Positions 52,379-61,121 of a stretch of DNA of 64,000 nucleotides are shown here, piece by piece (position 1 is the first letter of the stretch; each line of letters starts with the position of its first letter). Under the pieces are notes generated by a model. The model did no database searches. It was not told the DNA's origin and was given only the letters and a program-made list of their open reading frames with translations. The translations under genes were made by a program, and so were the position numbers. The stretch spans positions 434,001-498,000 of the forward strand of contig NZ_JAAXGE010000009.1 in the NCBI RefSeq assembly GCF_014750685.1, in the 5' to 3' direction. The stretch is from Bacteroides sp. GM023. GTDB taxonomy: Bacteria; Bacteroidota; Bacteroidia; Bacteroidales; Bacteroidaceae.

Positions 52379-53113
52379 TTACCCGTTTGTCTTTACAGGC
52401 AGGCGTTTCCACAACCAACGGGGAATCATTTTCCAAAAGAATACAAGAATCCGGTAACGCCAGTCGATGACTACCACCCGTCTTTTGTTTTTCAGTGCAC
52501 GGGCAATGTGCCATCCCACTTTGTCCGCTTTCATCAGCATCGGATAATGCTTCCCATCATTCAATAAATCTGTGGCGACAAATCCGGGACGAATATCCGT
52601 AAAATGAATGTTTAACTTCTGAAGATGGGCAAGTTGTTCGAGAGCATCGATATAAGTATTCTGAAAACGTTTGGTTGCAGAATAAGCAGGAGCTACGCCA
52701 AGTCCCTTTGTCCCTGCAATGGAACTGATAACTGCCAAATGTCCGCCACCATTCTTCTTGAAATACGCAAAAGCAGTATCCACTATGCGGGTGAATCCCT
52801 CTACATTGGTGCGTGCCGTATTCAACTCCACTTCCATATCCAGTTTCATATTCTGAAAACCGATGCCGGAACTAAGAAGAAACAAATCCATACCCCCCAT
52901 TTTATCAATGAGCATGTTCAGCTTTTCCGCTGCGTCTTCCTGCGTTACGTCCAATGCCTGAATTTCAATTTGATTCGGTGCAACCCGTTGCAGAGTTTCG
53001 AGGGCAGACTGCCGTCTGCCTGCTATTCCAATCTGCCAACCTTCCAGCAACAGGCATTTTGCAACTTCTTGCCCGATGCCGGAAGTAGCCCCTATAATAA
53101 TAGCTCGTTTCAT
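52379..53113 (-). CDS. short-chain dehydrogenase/reductase
   Basis: 244 aa. Rossmann motif GATSGIGQEVA (about 8-18) and catalytic Ser-Tyr-Lys with YSATK (about 147-151). Substrate unknown; short C-terminal hydrophobic stretch may associate with membrane. A TATATTTG box ends 2 bases before the ATG, suggesting a leaderless transcript. Confidence 0.88.
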   Translation of the reverse strand: MKRAIIIGATSGIGQEVAKCLLLEGWQIGIAGRRQSALETLQRVAPNQIEIQALDVTQEDAAEKLNMLIDKMGGMDLFLLSSGIGFQNMKLDMEVELNTARTNVEGFTRIVDTAFAYFKKNGGGHLAVISSIAGTKGLGVAPAYSATKRFQNTYIDALEQLAHLQKLNIHFTDIRPGFVATDLLNDGKHYPMLMKADKVGWHIARALKNKRRVVVIDWRYRILVFFWKMIPRWLWKRLPVKTNG

Positions 53114-53115
53114 GA

Positions 53116-53123
53116 CAAATATA
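53116..53123 (-). promoter_or_regulatory. -7 box immediately before the SDR start codon
   Basis: Minus-strand TATATTTG followed by TC and then ATG. The predicted transcription start falls on the start codon. Confidence 0.45.
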
Positions 53124-53144
53124 TATGTTTAGAATCCTGGTTCC

Positions 53145-53450
53145 CTATAAATTCAGTAAGTGCCGGAGCGCTTCCCAAGGCGCATACAACATCATCCGTG
53201 GGCCGGAGAATCGCATCACCAACCGCATCCGTTCGCGCATTGCCGGCTTGTAGCAATGTACCGTGCATTTTTTGCACGAACTCTTCTTCTCCCCGAACGG
53301 ACAACGGTCGAGACGGGCATGTGCATAGCAGAGCAATTCCTCGCAATCAGGGCAAAGATCGGCGTTCTTCTCTTTCTTTCGGCAGTAGATACGAATCATC
53401 AACTCCACTACCTTCTTCTCATGCGCAATGCGCTGTTTCTTCCATTTCAT
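53145..53450 (-). CDS. nitrous oxide-stimulated promoter family protein
   Basis: 101 aa, Cys-rich: CPDCEELLCYAHARLDRCPF and CKKCTVHCYKP in order. This matches a small family named from an NO/N2O-induced gene; likely metal-binding. Biological role unknown. Ends about 30 bases upstream of the SDR gene in the same direction. Confidence 0.85.
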   Translation of the reverse strand: MKWKKQRIAHEKKVVELMIRIYCRKKEKNADLCPDCEELLCYAHARLDRCPFGEKKSSCKKCTVHCYKPAMRERMRLVMRFSGPRMMLYAPWEALRHLLNL

Positions 53451-53516
53451 ATTATGATATTCTTCGACAAAGATAATAACTAATCCTATATTCTGAAAAG
53501 AACAGGCGAAAGAGAA

Positions 53517-53549
53517 TTTGCTGTTATAGGAAACTATCCATATCTTTGC
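53517..53549 (+). promoter_or_regulatory. promoter of the small zinc-ribbon-like gene
   Basis: TTTG (53517-53520), 20-base spacer and TATCTTTGC (53541-53549): the best -33/-7 match in the window. Only GGC separates it from the ATG at 53553. Confidence 0.75.
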
Positions 53550-53552
53550 GGC

Positions 53553-53759
53553 ATGAGAAAGTTATTGTGTCCGCAATGTAAGATTGCCGCCTTATATGTA
53601 AAGAATGACCGGAACGAGAGGTTGCTGGTCTATGTAATGGAAAATGGAGAAGTCGTACCTAAGAATCCTGCCGATTCTATGGAAGGATTCGATTTGACAG
53701 AGGTCTATTGCTTGGGATGTTCGTGGCATGGTTCGCCTAAGAGATTGGTAAAGAGATAG
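53553..53759 (+). CDS. small CX2C-type hypothetical protein
   Basis: 68 aa with CPQC near the N-terminus (residues 6-9) and a second Cys pair in VYCLGCSW (about 52-58), so probably a small zinc ribbon. No other domain. Start codon coincides with the predicted transcription start, so the mRNA is likely leaderless. Function unknown. Confidence 0.72.
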   Translation: MRKLLCPQCKIAALYVKNDRNERLLVYVMENGEVVPKNPADSMEGFDLTEVYCLGCSWHGSPKRLVKR

Positions 53760-53820
53760 AGAGAGGAAGATTTCCATTCTGTGTGTTTTTTGATTTATGT
53801 CAATGAAAGTGGAAAGGGTA

Positions 53821-53856
53821 TTTGAATCTTTCTAACAGGATTTTCCGTATCTTTGC
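53821..53856 (+). promoter_or_regulatory. promoter of the MATE transporter gene
   Basis: TTTG (53821-53824), 23-base spacer and TATCTTTGC (53848-53856), 23 bases before the ATG at 53880. This favours the start at 53880 over the in-frame ATG at 53853, which would lie inside the box. Confidence 0.6.
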
Positions 53857-53879
53857 ACCCGATTTTAGAACACAGACGT

Positions 53880-55238
53880 ATGGCAACTTCTAAAGAGATG
53901 ACGGCAGGGCCGGCATTACCGCTTATTTTAAAGTTTACACTGCCGCTTTTACTCGGCAATCTGCTGCAACAAACGTACTCGCTTGTTGATGCTGCAATCG
54001 TTGGAAAGTTTTTGGGAATCAATGCGTTGGCTTCGGTAGGAGCCAGCACATCGGTCGTATTCCTTATCTTGGGATTCTGCAACGGGTGTTGCGGTGGTTT
54101 CGGCATTCCTGTCGCGCAGAAGTTCGGGGCGAGGGATTATAGCACGATGCGTAGTTACGTCTCTGTGAGCCTGAAACTCTCTTTGGGAATGTCAGTGGCT
54201 ATCGCTGTTATCACGAGTATTTATTGTGCGGATATTCTGCGCATGATGCGTACGCCGGAGAATATTTTTGAAGGGGCATATGCTTATCTGCTCGTGACCT
54301 TTATTGGTGTGCCTTTTACTTTTTTCTATAATCTTCTGTCGAGTATCATCCGGGCACTGGGGGATAGCAAGACGCCTTTTTGGTTTCTGCTTTTATCCAC
54401 TGTTCTCAATATTGTGCTCGATTTGTTCTGTATCCTCGTACTTGGCTGGGGAGTGGCGGGAGCTGCTATCGCTACTGTTATCTCACAGGGACTTTCGGCT
54501 GTGCTCTGTTATATTTATATGTATCGTAAGTTTGATATTTTGCAGAGTTCTCCGAAGGAACGCCGTTTTCAGCCGAAACTGGCAAAGACGCTACTTTATA
54601 TCGGTGTGCCTATGGGACTTCAATTCTCTATCACGGCCATTGGCAGTATCATGTTGCAGAGTGCGAATAATGCGTTGGGTACGGCTTGCGTGGCAGCCTT
54701 CACTTCGGCTATGCGCATCAAGATGTTCTTTATCTGTACATTCGAGAGCCTGGGTATTGCCATGGCGACGTATAGCGGACAAAATTATGGTGCAGGCAAA
54801 CCGGAACGTATTTGGTCGGGAATTAAGGCAAGTGCTTTGATGATGGTTATCTATGCTGCCTTTACTTTTGTGCTATTGATGGTAGGTGCCAAGTACTTCG
54901 CTCTTATTTTCGTAGACCCTTCGGAAGTGGAAATTCTGGCAAAGACGGAGCTTTTCCTTCATATCTCCTGTATGTTCTTCCCGACACTTGGATTACTTTG
55001 CATTTTGCGATATACGATTCAGGGAGTGGGATTCACCAATCTTGCCATGTTTTCGGGAGTGGCGGAAATGATTGCCCGTATCCTGGTCAGCCTTTATGCG
55101 GTTCCTGCTTTCGGCTTTATTGCTGTCTGCTACGGTGACCCGATGGCTTGGATAGCGGCCGATTTATTCCTTGTTTCGGCATTTATCTATGTTTACCGGA
55201 GACTGAAGAAGCAAGTGTTTACGGCTGCGAACGTTTAG
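53880..55238 (+). CDS. MATE family efflux transporter
   Basis: 452 aa from MATSKEMTAG, with about 12 membrane segments and the LPLLLGNLLQQTYSLVDAAI start typical of the NorM/DinF-like group. MATE pumps export drugs and metabolites by Na+ or H+ exchange; the substrate here is unknown. Its 3' end overlaps the convergent pseudouridine synthase gene by 4 bases. Confidence 0.92.
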   Translation: MATSKEMTAGPALPLILKFTLPLLLGNLLQQTYSLVDAAIVGKFLGINALASVGASTSVVFLILGFCNGCCGGFGIPVAQKFGARDYSTMRSYVSVSLKLSLGMSVAIAVITSIYCADILRMMRTPENIFEGAYAYLLVTFIGVPFTFFYNLLSSIIRALGDSKTPFWFLLLSTVLNIVLDLFCILVLGWGVAGAAIATVISQGLSAVLCYIYMYRKFDILQSSPKERRFQPKLAKTLLYIGVPMGLQFSITAIGSIMLQSANNALGTACVAAFTSAMRIKMFFICTFESLGIAMATYSGQNYGAGKPERIWSGIKASALMMVIYAAFTFVLLMVGAKYFALIFVDPSEVEILAKTELFLHISCMFFPTLGLLCILRYTIQGVGFTNLAMFSGVAEMIARILVSLYAVPAFGFIAVCYGDPMAWIAADLFLVSAFIYVYRRLKKQVFTAANV

Positions 55239-56884
55239 AATTCCGCCTCTTTCTGTATGCAGATAATATCTCCGTAGATGGGGTGGCGAAACTCGATATA
55301 TTCGGCATGAAGATAAAGCCTTCCGGCTTTTTTGCCGTAGAGTTCGTCTCCTGTTATGGGACAATCCAACCCTTTCGGATGGGCGGCATGCATACGTAAC
55401 TGATGCGTCCGTCCCGTCAACGGGAAGAAAGCAATACGTGTATGCCCGCCCGAAATACTTAGTATCTGATAGTCCGTAATAGCTTCTTTTCCATATTCCT
55501 CGCTCACCATTTGTCGTGGACGGTCGAGAGGATTCAGACAGAGGGGAAGTGAGATTCTTCCTGTCTTTTCTATATCTGAAAGGCTGCCGTCCAGTAAAGC
55601 TACATACCGTTTTCTGATACTCCGCTTCTCGAACTGCTCCTGTAAATGCTGATGGACTTCTTTCGTTTTGGCAACTAACAAAAGTCCCGAAGTTGCCATA
55701 TCCAGCCGATGTACAATCATAGGCCCGGTAGCATCCGGATACAGCTTCTTTAAGTGATGATAAACCGAATCCACCTCGTCCGCTTTCCCCGGAACAGACA
55801 ACATTCCCGCCGGTTTATTGACTACCAACAGCCATTCATCTTCAAATACGATTTCCAGTTTCGTATCTTTATGAAGATTGCCCAATAACGGATTATCGTC
55901 CACTTCCAGTCCTTGAAGCATATGTTGAAGAATCGGTTCACACTTCCCTTTGCAGGAAGGATAATAATAACCATGATGCCTGACTTCGTTTTTCGGTGAA
56001 TCTCCCCACCAAAACTCTGCCATTGCCAATGGCTTTAATTGATGAAGATAGGCATATTGCAACAACTTGGGCAGCGCACATTCACCCGCACCACCGGGTG
56101 GTAATTTATGAACTGTTTCCTCAAAGATGCTACATAAATCTTTCACTTCCCCTTTCGCGTTCAACATTCGGAATTGCTCGAATAATCTTTCCTGCAATGC
56201 TGCCGAACGTTCTTTCCGTTCCATCTTCATCCGTTCTATTTCACTTTCAAAACGGGTGACTTCCGCTTCAAGTTCTTCGACCTGTCTCTTCCATTCTCTT
56301 TCCAGTCGCTTGTACTCTGCCTTCTGATACTGGCTTTCACGAATCAAGTCTGCTTGTTCCTCTTCGGAAAGGGCGGGAGAGGATTGGCGTCGAAGTTCTC
56401 TTTCTTCTTTTGCCGCTTTTAGCCCGGCTTTCGCCTGACTCAAAGCTATCTGTCCCTTTGCTGTTTCTACTTTCTGTCTTTCTTTAGCTTCGAGATAGGA
56501 AGCATTGTTCTCTAATTCGTCAATCCGTTGATTGATAGCGGAAATCTGTTCTTCTTCTATCTTGAAGAACCCTTGCGGCTGCAACAGGTCATAGACTGGC
56601 GGAACGAAGAAAGAATGTATGTTTTTACCCGCAAGATTGCCGGAAAAGGCGGCGAGGTAACCGATATCAGTACTTTGCGGCATCTGCACCACTAATACCC
56701 CGAACATTTTTCCTGCGGTCAGTTCTTCCTGCCATTCCTTCCGCCCTGCTATATATTCTTTCACTTCCTCTGCCGCAAATACACATAAAGAATGCGGTGT
56801 ATAGTGAAAAGGATAAGTGAACTTCTCCGGCAATGCAATATGCGAAACGGCCTGTTTGAAAAAATGTATCATCGGTTTGTACAT
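55235..56884 (-). CDS. RluA family pseudouridine synthase with long N-terminal coiled-coil extension
   Basis: 549 aa. The catalytic domain is the C-terminal third: HRLDMATSG with catalytic Asp395, then TGRTHQLRMHA. RluA-family enzymes isomerise uridine in rRNA or tRNA. The N-terminal about 330 residues contain a separate domain and a long charged coiled coil (about 130-225). Such a large extension is rare in RluA enzymes; its function is unknown. Promoter box TACTTTTGC at 56901-56909 (minus). Confidence 0.88.
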   Translation of the reverse strand: MYKPMIHFFKQAVSHIALPEKFTYPFHYTPHSLCVFAAEEVKEYIAGRKEWQEELTAGKMFGVLVVQMPQSTDIGYLAAFSGNLAGKNIHSFFVPPVYDLLQPQGFFKIEEEQISAINQRIDELENNASYLEAKERQKVETAKGQIALSQAKAGLKAAKEERELRRQSSPALSEEEQADLIRESQYQKAEYKRLEREWKRQVEELEAEVTRFESEIERMKMERKERSAALQERLFEQFRMLNAKGEVKDLCSIFEETVHKLPPGGAGECALPKLLQYAYLHQLKPLAMAEFWWGDSPKNEVRHHGYYYPSCKGKCEPILQHMLQGLEVDDNPLLGNLHKDTKLEIVFEDEWLLVVNKPAGMLSVPGKADEVDSVYHHLKKLYPDATGPMIVHRLDMATSGLLLVAKTKEVHQHLQEQFEKRSIRKRYVALLDGSLSDIEKTGRISLPLCLNPLDRPRQMVSEEYGKEAITDYQILSISGGHTRIAFFPLTGRTHQLRMHAAHPKGLDCPITGDELYGKKAGRLYLHAEYIEFRHPIYGDIICIQKEAEF

Positions 56885-56900
56885 GAATATCGTTATTGAT

Positions 56901-56909
56901 GCAAAAGTA
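56901..56909 (-). promoter_or_regulatory. -7 promoter box of the RluA-type gene
   Basis: Minus-strand TACTTTTGC, a perfect -7 box 16 bases before the ATG at 56884. Confidence 0.45.
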
Positions 56910-56963
56910 AAGTAAATCTGCGAATTTTATTCTATATTTGTTCTGTTGTTTGAATGAAACGGA

Positions 56964-57491
56964 ATGGATAGGATAGAAGAAATACCGAAATTTGCTTTTG
57001 TAGGCAATAGTCATATGGCATTTTGGGCACTGGAGATTTATTTCCCCCACTGGAAATGCATGAACTATGGCGCGCCCGGTGAGGGACTGGCCTATGTCGA
57101 ATCTTTTGCTGTGGATACTTCTGATTGTCAGGTTATTATTCAATTCGGCAGTAACGACATCTATCGGTTGAACGATGAGAATGTGGACGATTATGTAGAA
57201 CGTTATATAAAGGCGGTTCTTGCCATTCCCTCTCAGAAGACCTATCTTTTCTGTATTTTTCCACGAAATGATTATGATGATTACAGCACGGCAGTGAATA
57301 AATTCATCCGTATGCTCAATCAGAAAATACATGAAAAACTGCAAGGGACGGATATTATCTACCTGGATGTATTCGACCGCTTATTGCTGAACGGCAGACT
57401 GAATCCTGGTTTAACCATCGACGACTTGCATCTGAACGGCAAAGGCTACAGCATATTGGCGGAAGCGGTGAAACAAGCCGTCAATTTATGA
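56964..57491 (+). CDS. SGNH/GDSL hydrolase-like protein
   Basis: 175 aa. Block I FVGNSHMAF (Ser catalytic, about 13-21), a GSNDIYR block III and DDLHLNGKGY block V with the Asp-His pair. This is a small esterase fold; the GDS is GNS. No signal peptide, so probably cytoplasmic. A -7 box TATATTTG lies at 56933-56940. Substrate unknown. Confidence 0.82.
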   Translation: MDRIEEIPKFAFVGNSHMAFWALEIYFPHWKCMNYGAPGEGLAYVESFAVDTSDCQVIIQFGSNDIYRLNDENVDDYVERYIKAVLAIPSQKTYLFCIFPRNDYDDYSTAVNKFIRMLNQKIHEKLQGTDIIYLDVFDRLLLNGRLNPGLTIDDLHLNGKGYSILAEAVKQAVNL

Positions 57492-57532
57492 GATATACCC
57501 AACTTCTTTTGTTACTGCTTTTATTGTATCAA

Positions 57533-57568
57533 TTTGATGGCATATCAGTTTATTTTTCCTATTTTTGC
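57533..57568 (+). promoter_or_regulatory. promoter of the MaoC-type gene
   Basis: TTTG (57533-57536), 23-base spacer, TATTTTTGC (57560-57568). Leader of about 40 bases before the start at 57614. Confidence 0.6.
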
Positions 57569-57613
57569 CGCTAATTAAATTTATAATAATAACCCCCATA
57601 AAGCGATAGGACA

Positions 57614-58078
57614 ATGGAAAAAGTAATTATTAATTCGTATGAAGAATTTGAAAAATTGGTAGGAAAACAGATAGGTGTCTCTGACTATGTGGAACTTTCT
57701 CAAGAACGCATTAACCTTTTTGCAGATGCAACATTAGACCACCAATGGATTCACGTAGATACAGAACGTGCCAAAGTAGACAGCCCTTATCATAGCACAA
57801 TAGCTCACGGTTACCTGACATTGTCTATGCTCCCATATCTGTGGAATCAGATTATCCAGGTGAATAATCTGAAAATGATGATTAACTACGGTATGGATAA
57901 GATGAAATTCGGTCAGGCTGTACTGTCAGGACAGAGCGTTCGCTTAGTAACTACCCTGCATTCATTGACCAACCTGCGTGGTGTAGCAAAAGCTGAAATC
58001 AAGTTTGCTATCGAAATCAAGGATCAGCCGAAGAAGGCACTCGAAGGTATTGCCGTATTCTTGTATTATTTCAATTGA
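57614..58078 (+). CDS. MaoC family dehydratase
   Basis: 154 aa hotdog-fold protein. Catalytic pattern FADATLDHQWIHVD (Asp-X4-His, about 38-45) followed by IAHGYLTLSM. Hydrates or dehydrates enoyl-CoA or acyl-ACP substrates; the exact substrate is unknown. Monocistronic, with its own promoter and terminator. Confidence 0.88.
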   Translation: MEKVIINSYEEFEKLVGKQIGVSDYVELSQERINLFADATLDHQWIHVDTERAKVDSPYHSTIAHGYLTLSMLPYLWNQIIQVNNLKMMINYGMDKMKFGQAVLSGQSVRLVTTLHSLTNLRGVAKAEIKFAIEIKDQPKKALEGIAVFLYYFN

Positions 58079-58101
58079 TTGAATTAGAATGGTATTATAA
58101 A

Positions 58102-58140
58102 GAAGCTGCTTCCCAAGTGGGAAACAGCTTCTTGTTTTTT
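58102..58140 (+). terminator. terminator of the MaoC-type gene
   Basis: GAAGCTG-C-TTCCC pairs with GGGAA-A-CAGCTTC around AAGT, followed by TTGTTTTTT. Confidence 0.88.
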
Positions 58141-58232
58141 CTTAGTTTTTCCCTGTGCTTCAAACAATACGAATTTATATCTGTTTTAATACATATTCGA
58201 GGTATCAATGAAGCATTAAAAAATTAAGAACT

Positions 58233-58907
58233 ATGTCATTAAGTAGTCTTCTCATCATATTTTCGTCATCGTTTATGGCGTTGTTCCCGGTGGTAAATCC
58301 TTTGGGGAACGGTTTTGTCGTAAATGGATTTTTTACGAACCTGGATCCACAGCAGCGAAAAGCGGCTATTCAGAAACTTACTTTCAATTTTATAATGATT
58401 GGTGTAGGTACGTTGGTGATAGGTCATTTGTTCCTGTTGATTTTCGGTCTGGCTATTCCTGTGATCCAATTGGGAGGTGGAATACTTATTTGTAAGACGG
58501 CGATGGAGTTGCTTGGCGATTCGGGTTCTTCCGATAAAGGAGAATCCAGTCAGAATGTGGATAGCTTCAGATGGAAGAGTATCGAACAGAAAATATTCTA
58601 TCCTATCACGTTTCCTATCAGTATCGGGCCGGGCAGTATATCTGTCATATTTACGTTGATGGCATCTGCCAGTGTTAAAGGAAAGCTGTTGCAAACGGGA
58701 GTTAACTATTTAGTCATTGCTCTTGTCATTATTTGCATGGCTGCCATACTTTATGTATTCCTTTCGCAAGGACAGAGGATTATTCAGAAGTTGGGACCGG
58801 TGGGAAACCAGATTATCAATAAGCTCGTAGCCTTTTTTACATTCTGTATCGGTATTCAGATTTCGGTGACGGGTATATCGCAGATATTTCATTTGAATAT
58901 ATTATGA
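58233..58907 (+). CDS. MarC family membrane protein
   Basis: 224 aa, six hydrophobic segments and the FPVVNPLGN N-terminal signature of the MarC/NAAT family. MarC was once linked to multiple-antibiotic resistance, but this is not supported; amino-acid or small-solute transport is likely in some members. No partner gene. About 130 bases precede the next gene. Confidence 0.88.
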   Translation: MSLSSLLIIFSSSFMALFPVVNPLGNGFVVNGFFTNLDPQQRKAAIQKLTFNFIMIGVGTLVIGHLFLLIFGLAIPVIQLGGGILICKTAMELLGDSGSSDKGESSQNVDSFRWKSIEQKIFYPITFPISIGPGSISVIFTLMASASVKGKLLQTGVNYLVIALVIICMAAILYVFLSQGQRIIQKLGPVGNQIINKLVAFFTFCIGIQISVTGISQIFHLNIL

Positions 58908-59036
58908 TAATTGACCGAAACCGGCAAGTGTGGAAATTAAGACGGAATTTGAAATCTTTTAGTTATGATCGTTTGTTTATTCTATAGATGTGTGTCACAT
59001 TTAATTTTAAGAGAGACAATTCTAAATAATTGAAGT

Positions 59037-60581
59037 ATGAAAACTAAAATGATTTTCGCAGCCATATTGATCCTGCTGCTTGTCGTTATATTGGTGTTGG
59101 TGCTGAGAACCGTCACTTATAAATTTGGAAAAGTAGAGAAGAATGTGAGTGATAAAGAACTGGTGAACACGACCCCTTCCGAACAAGCTATACGCCGTTT
59201 TGTGGGTGGAATACGGATTCCGACAATCAGCAATGAAGTTTATGAAGAAACAAATTTCAAGCCATTCGATGAATTTATGACGTATTTGGCTGATTCGTAT
59301 CCCGAAGTATATAAGACGATGGAGGTAGATACCATTAATACTTATGGACTAGTCTTTCACTGGAAAGGAAAAAACAGTGACTTGAAACCCATCTTATTCT
59401 TGTCCCATTATGATGTCGTTCCCGTAATAGGATATGACCCTGCTACGGCGACTGCTCCCGATACCGTTTTTCAAATCAATGATAAGCCGTTGCCGCCTAT
59501 CGAGTCATACTCGGAGAAATGGGATTATCCCCCATTCTCAGGAGCTGTTGCAGGTGGACGTATATACGGTCGCGGCACGCTCGATATGAAATGTATGCTG
59601 TTCTCGCTGATGGAAGGTGCGGATAATCTGATAGCTGAAGGTTTTCAGCCGGAAAGGGATATTTGGTTTGCTTTCGGACAGGACGAAGAGGTAAGTGGAC
59701 GCCAGGGTGCGTTCAAAATAGCAGACTATATGAAAGAGAAAGGGCTGCGTTTTGATGCGGTATATGATGAAGGTGGCATAATTGCAGCTCCCGGTTCGGC
59801 TATGGAATCCATAAAAGAGCCGTTGGCTTTGGTAGGAGTGGGAGAGAAGGGTTTTCTTACTCTGCGCCTCACGGTCAAAGGAATGGGCGGTCACTCTTCA
59901 ATGCCCCCGGCAAAAGGTTCTTTGGTATATGCTGCGGAAATCATTGAGAAACTGAATAACAACCAATTTCCTGCACAGATTATTTCTCCTATCGCTGCAT
60001 TCTTCGATAATGTAGGGGGAGAAATGGGATTCTTTTCACGAATGGCGATAGCCAACCAATGGCTGCTTGAACCGTTACTGTTGAAAACAATGGAGAAATC
60101 TCCCGCTTCCAACGCACTGGTGCGCACAACGACAGCCGTGACTATGGCAAAGGGAAGTGACGCAGCCAATGTGTTGGCTTCGGAAGCGGAAGTTACTGTC
60201 AACTTCCGTATTTTACCCGGTGGTTCGGTTGCCGGAGTTATTGAACACGTGAAGAAGTTATGCGAAGGCTATGATGTTACTATCAATGTAGTATCCGAAC
60301 GTGAACCTTCGGGCATTTCTCCCGAAAACGTAAAAGGCTTCGAGATTATCAAAGAAGAATTGGCTAAGATATATCCTGCCGCTATCGTTACCTCTTATAT
60401 TACAATCGGCGGTACTGATTCGTATAAATACCAGATTGTGAGCGATGATATTTATCGCTTCCTGCCGATTTGCCTGAATCAGTACGAGCAACGTACGATT
60501 CATAATGAGAACGAATATATTTCTCTGGAAAACTTCGGTAAAATGGAATGGTACTTTAAAGAGGTGATGAAAAACTATTAG
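59037..60581 (+). CDS. M20 family metallopeptidase, membrane-anchored
   Basis: 514 aa. N-terminal transmembrane anchor (about 5-25), then dinuclear-zinc signatures: FLSHYDVVPV (His/Asp), GRIYGRGTLDMKC (Asp), FGQDEEVSG (Glu-Glu) and a dimerisation insert with GMGGHSSMPP. Likely a carboxypeptidase or acylase of small peptides facing the periplasm. Convergent overlap of 4 bases with the next minus-strand gene. Confidence 0.9.
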   Translation: MKTKMIFAAILILLLVVILVLVLRTVTYKFGKVEKNVSDKELVNTTPSEQAIRRFVGGIRIPTISNEVYEETNFKPFDEFMTYLADSYPEVYKTMEVDTINTYGLVFHWKGKNSDLKPILFLSHYDVVPVIGYDPATATAPDTVFQINDKPLPPIESYSEKWDYPPFSGAVAGGRIYGRGTLDMKCMLFSLMEGADNLIAEGFQPERDIWFAFGQDEEVSGRQGAFKIADYMKEKGLRFDAVYDEGGIIAAPGSAMESIKEPLALVGVGEKGFLTLRLTVKGMGGHSSMPPAKGSLVYAAEIIEKLNNNQFPAQIISPIAAFFDNVGGEMGFFSRMAIANQWLLEPLLLKTMEKSPASNALVRTTTAVTMAKGSDAANVLASEAEVTVNFRILPGGSVAGVIEHVKKLCEGYDVTINVVSEREPSGISPENVKGFEIIKEELAKIYPAAIVTSYITIGGTDSYKYQIVSDDIYRFLPICLNQYEQRTIHNENEYISLENFGKMEWYFKEVMKNY

Positions 60582-61102
60582 TTCTTCTTCGCTTTCATAG
60601 CCTTTAGTGTATTTCTGCGCACAGCACGGATAGCGGGATTCAGTAATTCGGGTTCCATGATTTCCAGCATTGTGCGCAGTTCTTGTTGTAACTCAGGGAT
60701 GGAGCAGGTCAATTGGTGGGCAAGTTTTATACAGAGAGACTGCACTCCGCCCGGTTCCCGCCGGGATATGACACGCTCCATACAGAAATCAAGGAAGTCC
60801 ATTCGCGGCGGGTTAGCTGGCTGTTGTTGACTAAGCAGGTTCAGGAACATCCTTCTCTTTCCGGAGTGTGGACAAGTAAGTGCCGCGTCAATCAACTCGT
60901 CCTGTCTTTGGCTCAACCATTCTACATCCTGATTTGAGAAATGTGTACAGGTCCACAAAGCCTGATAAGAGACGATATCGTCTTCGTCAAACATCAGTTG
61001 ATAGATTTCTTCCCGAAGCCGTTCATCATCTTGTATGAAATGAAGTACTTCTCTGATGTCTTCGATATGAAAACGAACGGATAATTTAGCACGTAAGTTC
61101 AT
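60578..61102 (-). CDS. hypothetical helical (HEAT-like) protein
   Basis: 174 aa, almost wholly helical with Leu/Trp spacing, like a short stack of HEAT repeats (for example, EEIYQLMFDEDDIVSYQALW). No catalytic residues evident. Basic end (RRNTLKAMKAKKN). It is followed on the minus strand by nothing else; the next upstream minus gene is the triple-fusion at 61122. Function unknown. Confidence 0.65.
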   Translation of the reverse strand: MNLRAKLSVRFHIEDIREVLHFIQDDERLREEIYQLMFDEDDIVSYQALWTCTHFSNQDVEWLSQRQDELIDAALTCPHSGKRRMFLNLLSQQQPANPPRMDFLDFCMERVISRREPGGVQSLCIKLAHQLTCSIPELQQELRTMLEIMEPELLNPAIRAVRRNTLKAMKAKKN

Positions 61103-61121
61103 GTAGTTTTGTTTCTTAGGG

